Shown piece after piece: positions 28,729 to 34,441 of a DNA stretch of 36,222 nt; position 1 is the stretch's first letter; every line of letters starts with the position of its first letter. The DNA comes from a bacterium (GTDB taxonomy: Bacteria > Verrucomicrobiota > Kiritimatiellia > RFP12 > UBA1067). The position numbers were made by a program, and so were the translations under genes. The stretch spans positions 1 through 36,222 of the forward strand of contig JANYBJ010000030.1 of NCBI GenBank assembly GCA_025360845.1, in the 5' to 3' direction. A model generated the notes under the pieces. The model searched no databases and was not told the DNA's origin. It was given only the letters and a program-made list of their open reading frames with translations.

Positions 28729-28747
28729 AAAGAGAAAGGGACAGGCG

Positions 28748-28960
28748 ATGATCATCAGAATCGGACGGAGAGAGGAGCGGGCGTGGCGGTGCTTCAGGGA
28801 CATGCTGGGGCTGGCCTCGGACTACATGAACGAACGCAACCAGTTGCTCGGCGAGCGGAAGGCGTTTGCCGCTGAGGCGCTGATTCACCGGAGCCGGGCC
28901 GACAATCTGGCGATGGAGAACGACCGGCTGCGCAGGCAGTTGGCGGCGGCGGCGAAGTAA
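28748..28960 (+). CDS. Small helical early protein
   Basis: The 70-residue product MIIRIGRREERAWRCFRDML is mostly helix with a C-terminal coiled-coil-like part (NDRLRRQLAAAAK). It begins after ACAGGCG, a leader shared with three other early genes. The family is not known. A regulator or DNA-binding accessory would be conceivable from the basic N-terminus. Confidence 0.45.
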   Translation: MIIRIGRREERAWRCFRDMLGLASDYMNERNQLLGERKAFAAEALIHRSRADNLAMENDRLRRQLAAAAK

Positions 28961-28984
28961 CAACGCAGGAAAGGCAAACAGGCA

Positions 28985-29245
28985 ATGAAGGCAACACTCA
29001 CGGCTTACTACAACAGAGATCCGAAACAGTTGATCGTTTCCAAGCCGACCGGTGACTGGATGGAGTTTGATGGGTTCCTGAAATCTCTCGGGTTCCGAAA
29101 TGCGCGGCACAACTGTCATGCCGTACCCGGTCTATTCGTCTTCCTGTCTGGAAGCTCGGATGAGATCGAGAAGGTCATCGGGATCGTCAAGGCGGGAGGC
29201 GAATACCTCACGAACGGAAATTTCGAGTTCACGTTTCAGGTTTGA
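28985..29245 (+). CDS. Hypothetical early protein
   Basis: The 86-residue product (MKATLTAYYNRDPKQLIVSK) has no recognised domain. The order of strands and helices (FVFLSGSSDEIEKVIGIVKA) suggests a small alpha-beta fold. The start is preceded by AAACAGGCA and GGAAAGG, nearly the same leader as at 29275. Confidence 0.45.
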   Translation: MKATLTAYYNRDPKQLIVSKPTGDWMEFDGFLKSLGFRNARHNCHAVPGLFVFLSGSSDEIEKVIGIVKAGGEYLTNGNFEFTFQV

Positions 29246-29274
29246 TTCACAGGTAACAGGAAAGGAAACAGGCA

Positions 29275-29721
29275 ATGAGCAAGAAGCAAGAGGTGCAGAT
29301 CAACAGGATGATTGAGGCGCTGGATATGATCGCCGCGATGCCCGTGTGGCAGGAGGGCGTTTCTCCGGTGTCGCTGAACAGCCAGTACGAGGAGGCGCGT
29401 GAGACGGCGCGGCGGGCAGTTGAGCAGTTTACCCGCAGCGAGCTGGAGACCGGGAAGGCCTTTGAGGTCAAGGGCGCTCTGGAGGCCGCGCTCGGTATGG
29501 CGCGCGAGGGCTGCGGGTGCCTGCTTCCGGGCATGGACCTCCAGCGCATGCTGGCGATCACGGAACAGGAGTTCGCGGCGCTGCTGCGGAACTCGGGTCG
29601 GGGCAGGATGCTGGCGTGCTACATCCTCGGGCGCACGGAGGAGCTGAAGATTGCCACGGACTACCGATCCGCCGTTGAGGCGGTGCGCGAGAAGTGCAAC
29701 GAGGAGGTGGCCCATGGCTAA
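29275..29721 (+). CDS. Hypothetical early protein, helical
   Basis: The 148-residue product (MSKKQEVQINRMIEALDMIA) is largely helical with three Cys in the middle and end (REGCGCLLPG, ACYILG, EKCNEEVAHG). No family is recognised. Its stop overlaps the start of the next gene, and the shared GAGGTGGCCC end recurs before the 32762 gene. Confidence 0.45.
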   Translation: MSKKQEVQINRMIEALDMIAAMPVWQEGVSPVSLNSQYEEARETARRAVEQFTRSELETGKAFEVKGALEAALGMAREGCGCLLPGMDLQRMLAITEQEFAALLRNSGRGRMLACYILGRTEELKIATDYRSAVEAVREKCNEEVAHG

Positions 29722-29926
29722 CCAGCTCTACTGGGTCAAGCGGATCACGGACGGCAAGTATGCCGAGATCCGGCGCATCGCGGACGGCCAGCTCCAGCTC
29801 TACTGGACGGCCAACGCGCGTCAGGCTGCCGCGCTGATCCGCGCCAAGGCGCAGGATCTGGCCGCGATCATGGCCATCGGCGCTGCGCCCTTCGGCGAAA
29901 CCATCATCATCGAGGAGGCGCAGTGA
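29714..29926 (+). CDS. Hypothetical small early protein
   Basis: The 70-residue product (MANQLYWVKRITDGKYAEIR) starts at ATG 29714 with GAGGAGG upstream, inside the end of the previous gene. The track's longer version is out of frame with that signal. It contains an Ala-rich helix (ARQAAALIRAKAQDLAAIMA) and ends TIIIEEAQ. No domain recognised. Confidence 0.45.
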   Translation: MANQLYWVKRITDGKYAEIRRIADGQLQLYWTANARQAAALIRAKAQDLAAIMAIGAAPFGETIIIEEAQ

Positions 29927-30180
29927 GAACACTCAACCTTTGCCAGTGCGGGGCGAAGCCCGCCATCGTCGAGGTTCCGGGTCCGAAGCCCATCCGGCCC
30001 CGGATGGGGCGCATGCGCGACAACGTGCGCGAGCGGGTCGTGTGCGAGTTCTGCGGGAACGCTTCGGGCATCCATCACAACCGCAGGGCGCTGCGCCGCG
30101 AGTGGAACAGCGCGGGCTGGTGCGGACAGTCGGAGTGGCGCGGGCTGAAGCCTCAGGGCAGAGAGGCGGTGGCGGTATGA
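29923..30180 (+). CDS. Small Cys-rich protein, restriction-alleviation (Lar)-like
   Basis: The GTG start is placed at 29923, overlapping the previous stop (GTGA), with GAGGAGG ahead. The 85-residue product has LCQCGAKP and VCEFCGNAS, two Cys pairs forming a zinc ribbon. A His/Trp region follows (GIHHNRRALRREWNSAGWCG). The layout recalls Lar-like small phage proteins that protect DNA from type I restriction, but the match is weak. Confidence 0.5.
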   Translation: MRTLNLCQCGAKPAIVEVPGPKPIRPRMGRMRDNVRERVVCEFCGNASGIHHNRRALRREWNSAGWCGQSEWRGLKPQGREAVAV

Positions 30181-30371
30181 GCCTGTTCGACGCGCTGATG
30201 GCTTGCAGCGACCACCATGAGAACGCCGCGCTGACTCTGGAGCGGAATCTCCAGACCGCACCGGAGGGCACGGCGTGGAAGGCCCGCAGACGCCTGCGCA
30301 AGCATACGGCGTTCGCCTTCGCGTGCGCCAAGGCGGCTGAGGTAGTGGCCAAGAACGGGGGTACCAAGTGA
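30177..30371 (+). CDS. Small early protein, helical
   Basis: The 64-residue product MSLFDALMACSDHHENAALT starts at ATG 30177, overlapping the previous stop (ATGA). The frame is part of the track's 143-residue ORF, whose upstream part is a shadow. It looks like a short helical bundle (KARRRLRKHTAFAFACAKAA). No family known. Confidence 0.4.
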   Translation: MSLFDALMACSDHHENAALTLERNLQTAPEGTAWKARRRLRKHTAFAFACAKAAEVVAKNGGTK

Positions 30372-31231
30372 TTAACCTTCACGACTTCAGCGCCATCTCA
30401 ATCAGCATCAGCGGCGGCAAGGACTCGCAGACGATCCTTGGCGTGGTTATGGGCGAGGTGCTTAGGCAGCAGTACACGGGCAAGGTGATCGCGATCCACG
30501 CCGACACGGGCGCGGAGTGGCCCGAGAGTCTGCCGCATTGCCGCATGCTGTGCCAGCACTACAGGATCAACCTGCACGTCGCCGTGCCTCATAGAGCGCT
30601 GCCCGACCACATTGAGCGGCGCTGCCGCATGATGGCAGTTCAGGAACCGCGCGGAAAACCCGGCTGGCCCAGCCCAGCGCAGCGGTACTGCACGAGCGAC
30701 TGCAAGCGCAACCCCATCGATAAGGTAATCCGAGCCCAGTTCCCGGCAGGCAAACCGGGGTGGCCGTCTCCGAGCTGCCGCTACTGCACGAGCCATTGCA
30801 AGACCGATCCCATCAGCAAGGTCGTGCGCGGCGAGTTCCCGGCTGCGATGGGGGCGAGCGTTCTGGTAGTGACCGGAGAGCGGCGCGAGGAGAGCGCCCA
30901 CCGCCGCAAGCTGCCGGAGAGCGAGGTTGACGCACGTTTGTCGGCTGGCACGCGCAAGGTGACCAAGTACCGCCCGATTCTGGACATGACTCTGGATCAG
31001 GTTTGGAGACACATCAGCGAGTCTGGACTTCCGCGTCACGTAGCCTATGACCGTGGCAATGAGAGGCTGAGCTGCGCACTGTGCGTGATGGCGACCGAGA
31101 ATGATCTGCGCAACGGTGCCGATGCGCGGCCCGATCTCGCCGAGCGCTTCCTGCGCATCGAACGCGAGACAGGGTTCACCTTCCGCCACAAGAAGTCGCT
31201 GGCGGATATCCTGAAAGGCGGTGGTCAATGA
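30368..31231 (+). CDS. PAPS-reductase-family PP-loop protein with internal duplication
   Basis: The 287-residue protein carries the PP-loop SGGKDS at residues 15-20 and a HADTGAEWPE signature of the PAPS/ATP-sulfurtransferase fold. It starts at GTG 30368, overlapping the previous stop. Cys motifs occur as RYCTSDCK (107-113), RYCTSHCK (139-145) and LSCALCVMA near the end, which could hold metal. The first two lie in a 32-residue direct duplication (residues 96-127 and 128-159). Phage members are often linked to DNA or tRNA modification; the substrate here is unknown. No second DND gene is seen. Confidence 0.68.
   Translation: MINLHDFSAISISISGGKDSQTILGVVMGEVLRQQYTGKVIAIHADTGAEWPESLPHCRMLCQHYRINLHVAVPHRALPDHIERRCRMMAVQEPRGKPGWPSPAQRYCTSDCKRNPIDKVIRAQFPAGKPGWPSPSCRYCTSHCKTDPISKVVRGEFPAAMGASVLVVTGERREESAHRRKLPESEVDARLSAGTRKVTKYRPILDMTLDQVWRHISESGLPRHVAYDRGNERLSCALCVMATENDLRNGADARPDLAERFLRIERETGFTFRHKKSLADILKGGGQ
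30653..30844 (+). repeat. Internal 96-bp duplication in the PAPS-reductase-like gene
   Basis: The segments 30653-30748 and 30749-30844 encode GKPGWPSPAQRYCTSDCK- and GKPGWPSPSCRYCTSHCK-starting copies of 32 residues. Both end FPA and are adjacent and in frame. The DNA has diverged widely at third positions, so the duplication is not recent. Confidence 0.75.
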
Positions 31232-31545
31232 ACACACTCACCGATTACCGGAAGCCGCGCCCGCATTACGGGCTGGCCGATGCGGGCTGGCGGGCGAGGA
31301 CGCCGTGGGAGGTCGTAGAGGGACGGTTTCAGCGGCGCTACATCATCCGGCGCAAGTACGCGGCCTCGCGCTGGCGCAAGGCGGAGATCTTCCGCCACGC
31401 GGGCGTGTGGTCGTGGCGGGTGCTGGAGCGGACGGGCGGCGACCCGTGGCGGGAGATCGCGCGGGCCAGCCGGATCGGCGGGCACACGCATTTCACCGCG
31501 CAGTCGGCGATGCCCTACGCCGAGCTGGCGGCGGTGACGAGGTGA
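31228..31545 (+). CDS. Hypothetical early protein, basic
   Basis: The 105-residue product (MNTLTDYRKPRPHYGLADAG) is Arg/Trp-rich (RRKYAASRWRKAEIFRHAGV, WSWRVLERTGG). It starts with ATGA overlap after the PP-loop gene, so they are co-translated. No domain recognised. A role with nucleic acid is possible from its charge. Confidence 0.42.
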   Translation: MNTLTDYRKPRPHYGLADAGWRARTPWEVVEGRFQRRYIIRRKYAASRWRKAEIFRHAGVWSWRVLERTGGDPWREIARASRIGGHTHFTAQSAMPYAELAAVTR

Positions 31546-31546
31546 G

Positions 31547-31714
31547 GGATGAAGGATGAGGGATGAGGGATGAGGGATGAAGGATGAAGGATGAGGGATG
31601 AGGGATGAGGGATGAAGGATGAGGGATGAAGGATGAAGGATGAGGGATGAAGGATGAGGGATGAAGGATGAGGGATGAAGGATGAAGGATGAAGGATGAG
31701 GGATGAAGGATGAA
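31547..31714 (+). repeat. Heptanucleotide tandem array GGATGAR, ~24 units
   Basis: Twenty-four consecutive GGATGAA or GGATGAG units follow the stop of the previous gene by one base and continue to ~31714. Degenerate units then run into the ribosome binding site of the next gene. Every reading frame contains TGA, so it cannot be translated far. Confidence 0.85.
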
Positions 31715-31739
31715 GGCGGAAGGATAAAGGAGACAGGCG

Positions 31740-32126
31740 ATGGACGTGAAACAGATATCAGAGGTCGGAGGTCAGAGGTCGGATGAGGCGCTGAAGCCGT
31801 GCCCGGTATGCGGCGGAGACCCGAGCGAGCGCAAACAGTTCGCGGAGATCATCGGGCGGCTGAAGCAGCGCGGACTGATCACGCAGGAGGACGTTGACAG
31901 GCTGGAGCGCGAGGGAACGCATGACGTCGCAGGCAGGGAGGCCGGAGGGCATGTTCACTTTGACCTTGAGGACGATCTGATCATCCAGTACCTCGACGAG
32001 TTCGCGGTCGATGTGACGGAGACGTCTAAGCCGTACGACGAGATCTTGGACGAGCACGCGTGCATTCTGACGGCGTACATGAACGGCAAGGTTGTCGCGA
32101 AGATGGAGGTATCCCATGGCGGGTGA
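31740..32126 (+). CDS. Zinc-ribbon early protein (Lar-like N-terminus)
   Basis: The 128-residue product has an N-terminus partly made from a 7-bp repeat (ISEVGGQRSDEALKPCPVCG). The ALKPCPVCGG motif is a typical start of Lar-like or phage zinc-ribbon proteins. The C-terminal part (FDLEDDLIIQYLDEFAVDVT) is acidic. It is preceded by GGAGACAGGCG. Without the second Cys pair, Lar identity is unsure. Confidence 0.48.
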   Translation: MDVKQISEVGGQRSDEALKPCPVCGGDPSERKQFAEIIGRLKQRGLITQEDVDRLEREGTHDVAGREAGGHVHFDLEDDLIIQYLDEFAVDVTETSKPYDEILDEHACILTAYMNGKVVAKMEVSHGG

Positions 32127-32499
32127 TTTCAAGATGGAGATTGAACTGAAGGGTGTGCGATACGTGTTGAACCGCGCGGCATCCGAGGAGCTGCTGAAGG
32201 CGGTCGAGTCGTTCGGAGAGGATTGCGGCGATCCGTGCAAGCGGTTGCGCGATGACCTTCGGAAGGCGCTTGCGATGATGGAACCTGACGGGCAGATAGC
32301 CGAGGTGACTGAAGAGCATACGGTGACATTTAATGTGAAGACGCATGGCGATGCGGTGCGTTGCGCGTGGTGCGGTGAGCCCGGTGACGAGTCGATGCAG
32401 GCCGGTGATTCGGAGGCGCTCTACGTGTGCCGCACGCAGGGTTGCCAGCGCCGCGGGATTCCGGCGGCGCGTCAGTTCTTTACGACGGGGTTCAGGTAA
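32116..32499 (+). CDS. Cys-rich early protein
   Basis: The 127-residue product (MAGDFKMEIELKGVRYVLNR) starts 11 bp before the previous stop. It contains RCAWCGEP and YVCRTQGCQRRG, two Cys pairs consistent with a zinc ribbon. No family assignment. It is co-translated with its neighbours. Confidence 0.45.
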   Translation: MAGDFKMEIELKGVRYVLNRAASEELLKAVESFGEDCGDPCKRLRDDLRKALAMMEPDGQIAEVTEEHTVTFNVKTHGDAVRCAWCGEPGDESMQAGDSEALYVCRTQGCQRRGIPAARQFFTTGFR

Positions 32500-32511
32500 C
32501 AGGAGGGAACG

Positions 32512-32778
32512 ATGGACGAGCAACAGGCATACGATGAGGCGGGAGAACAGAAGGCGGATATGCAGATCGTCGGGTACGGCTGCCTGCTGTTCGCGGCCCT
32601 CGCGCTGGGCGTGGTGATATGGGCGGTCTGCGCCTGCATCCAGCTCCGCGAGGATAAGGCGGTAGCCGCGTATTCGGTCTGCGAGATGTGCGGGGAACTG
32701 CTGGACGCGGACAACGTGCATGCGCGGTGCGCCGGGGAGACGGGAGCGGTGGAGGTGGCCCATGCCGACGCTCGTTAA
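32512..32778 (+). CDS. Membrane zinc-ribbon early protein
   Basis: The 88-residue product has one strong hydrophobic segment (CLLFAALALGVVIWAVCACI) followed by VCEMCGELLDADNVHARC, a Cys cluster. An AGGAGGGAACG lies upstream. It overlaps the next start by 17 bp. A membrane anchor with a metal-binding head is inferred. Confidence 0.45.
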   Translation: MDEQQAYDEAGEQKADMQIVGYGCLLFAALALGVVIWAVCACIQLREDKAVAAYSVCEMCGELLDADNVHARCAGETGAVEVAHADAR

Positions 32779-33127
32779 AGACCTGCCCGGACAGCTCACG
32801 CTGTTCCCGCATCTTGAAAGGCCGGTGCCGGCGGTGGCGACCGACGCGAAGGCGGAGGCCTGCCGGATGCTGGAGGACGGCCTGCCCGACAAGAAAACGG
32901 TTTCGGTGCCGGAGGCGGCTGCCCTGATGTACTGCTGCCGCCGCACGGTCGAGAACTGGATCTCGGACGGGACGCTGCTGGTGGCCTACGCCAACCGCAA
33001 CGACGAGGCGCAGCGCAAGCACGCCCGCATCATCGTGAGGTCGGGCCGGGACTACGACGCCCGGCGCACACAATTTCTGACGCTGGCTGAGCTGCGCATC
33101 AAGCGCAGCAACGTCGGCGGCAACTGA
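32762..33127 (+). CDS. HTH (MerR/excisionase-type) early protein
   Basis: The 121-residue product starts at MPTLVKDLPGQLTLFPHLER; the start at 32762 has GGAGGTGG before it. Residues ~45-75 (TVSVPEAAALMYCCRRTVEN, WISDGTLL) form a winged HTH of the excisionase or MerR type. It may control early genes or transposition. Confidence 0.6.
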   Translation: MPTLVKDLPGQLTLFPHLERPVPAVATDAKAEACRMLEDGLPDKKTVSVPEAAALMYCCRRTVENWISDGTLLVAYANRNDEAQRKHARIIVRSGRDYDARRTQFLTLAELRIKRSNVGGN

Positions 33128-33134
33128 CAAACCG

Positions 33135-33150
33135 GCGGCTTGCAAGCCGC
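33135..33150. promoter_or_regulatory. 16-bp perfect palindrome upstream of gam
   Basis: GCGGCTTGCAAGCCGC lies in the 43-bp gap between the HTH gene and gam, next to the Gam ribosome binding site. It could be an operator or a hairpin; function unknown. Confidence 0.4.
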
Positions 33151-33170
33151 TTGAAAGAGGAGAAGGAACC

Positions 33171-33677
33171 ATGGCAAGAGTCAAGACGGAGACGTTCTCC
33201 GACCGGGTCGAATTCGACGCGGCGGTAGACCAGATCGCCCGCAAGGAAGTCCAGCGGCGCAAGCTGGAGGCGGATCGCGACGCGCAGATCCAGAACATTC
33301 AGCAGGAGCATAACCCGGCCATCGACGCGCTCAAGACGGAGATAGACGCACTGGTGACCAAGGCGGAGGGCTACGCCAAAGACAACCGCGCCGAGCTGCT
33401 GCCGACCGGCAAGCAGAGCGCCGAGACGCCCCTCGCCAACTTCGGCTTCAGGTGGGGGAACAAGACGCTGGTGCTGCTGAGCAGCCGGTGGAACTGGGAC
33501 GGTGTGATCGCAAGTTTGCGCAAGGCGGGGCTCGACGGGTTCATCCGGGTCAAGGAGGAGGTGGCGAAAGACGCGGCCAAGGATGAGCTAAGCGAGCCGG
33601 TTCTCGCGCAGCACGGCATGCGCATCAAGCAGTCTGAGACGTTCTGGGTGGAGCCCAAGACGGATGTGATCGGTTAA
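33171..33677 (+). CDS. gam: Host-nuclease inhibitor Gam (Mu Gam-like)
   Basis: The 168-residue product has the Gam layout: a helical N-terminus (VEFDAAVDQIARKEVQRRKL, DAQIQNIQQEHNPAIDALKT) followed by the conserved FGFRWGNKTLVLLSSRWNWD and a C-terminal ETFWVEPK. Mu Gam binds DNA ends and protects them from host exonucleases (a Ku-like function). GAGGAGAAGG precedes the ATG. Confidence 0.8.
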   Translation: MARVKTETFSDRVEFDAAVDQIARKEVQRRKLEADRDAQIQNIQQEHNPAIDALKTEIDALVTKAEGYAKDNRAELLPTGKQSAETPLANFGFRWGNKTLVLLSSRWNWDGVIASLRKAGLDGFIRVKEEVAKDAAKDELSEPVLAQHGMRIKQSETFWVEPKTDVIG

Positions 33678-33703
33678 ACGACAACCAAGAAAGACGAAGC
33701 GAA

Positions 33704-34429
33704 ATGAAGCATACCAAGAATGACGCGGTGGCGACGGTAAAGAATGTGCAGCCGATTGACGTGGCGAGCATGACGGCGATGATCGCGGATGACCTGAACC
33801 GCGCCGAGGTGGGCAAGTTCAGCATGCTGCGGGCGGGCGTGGGGCTGCTGTGCTGCAAGGCGATGAGCGAGCACGGCGAATGGGAGGCGCGGCTGATGGA
33901 GCTGTGCCCCGGAAAGAGCCCGCGCACGTTGCAGACCTACATGAAGGACGCGAGGGATTGCCTGGACGCGCGGGGGATCGCGCCGGAGGCGGCGTGGGGC
34001 GAGCTGGCGAAGATCGACGTGGCGCAGGTCGGCAGCCTGATGATCGCCGCGCCCGCGCAGGCCCAGCTCGGCACCGGGGAACCGGAGCCGCAGGAGCCCG
34101 CCAAGCGCGGCAGGAAGTCCAGGGCGGAAGCCGCGCCAGCCCCGGAGGCGAGCGCCGCCGTGTTCTCGCAGATGCTGATCGACTTCATCCAGCAGCGGAA
34201 GTCGGCCAAGGCGAAGTACACCGAGCCGACCAAGCCGCTGACGAAGCGGGAGAAGATGGATGCGGCGGTGGACGAGGCCGCCCGCGTCGTGAACATCGCT
34301 GCGGATTACGTCGCCAACGCGACGTGGGCGCTGCTGCCCGACGACAATCTTGAGAGCACCTGGGCCGGGTTCAAGGCGACGGCCGACAAGCTGGGCTCCG
34401 AGATGAAGGCCCGCAACAGGAACAAGTAA
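33704..34429 (+). CDS. DUF3102-like early protein
   Basis: The 241-residue protein has an N-terminal helical domain with MLRAGVGLLCCKAMSEHGEW and LCPGKSPRTLQTYMKDARDC, like DUF3102/Mu gp-type early proteins. An Ala/Pro-rich linker with KRGRKSRAEAAPAPEA follows, then a helical C-terminus. It lies between gam and the transposase. Role unknown; some DUF3102 proteins occur with phage DNA metabolism genes. Confidence 0.5.
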   Translation: MKHTKNDAVATVKNVQPIDVASMTAMIADDLNRAEVGKFSMLRAGVGLLCCKAMSEHGEWEARLMELCPGKSPRTLQTYMKDARDCLDARGIAPEAAWGELAKIDVAQVGSLMIAAPAQAQLGTGEPEPQEPAKRGRKSRAEAAPAPEASAAVFSQMLIDFIQQRKSAKAKYTEPTKPLTKREKMDAAVDEAARVVNIAADYVANATWALLPDDNLESTWAGFKATADKLGSEMKARNRNK

Positions 34430-34441
34430 CGGAGGTCAGGA

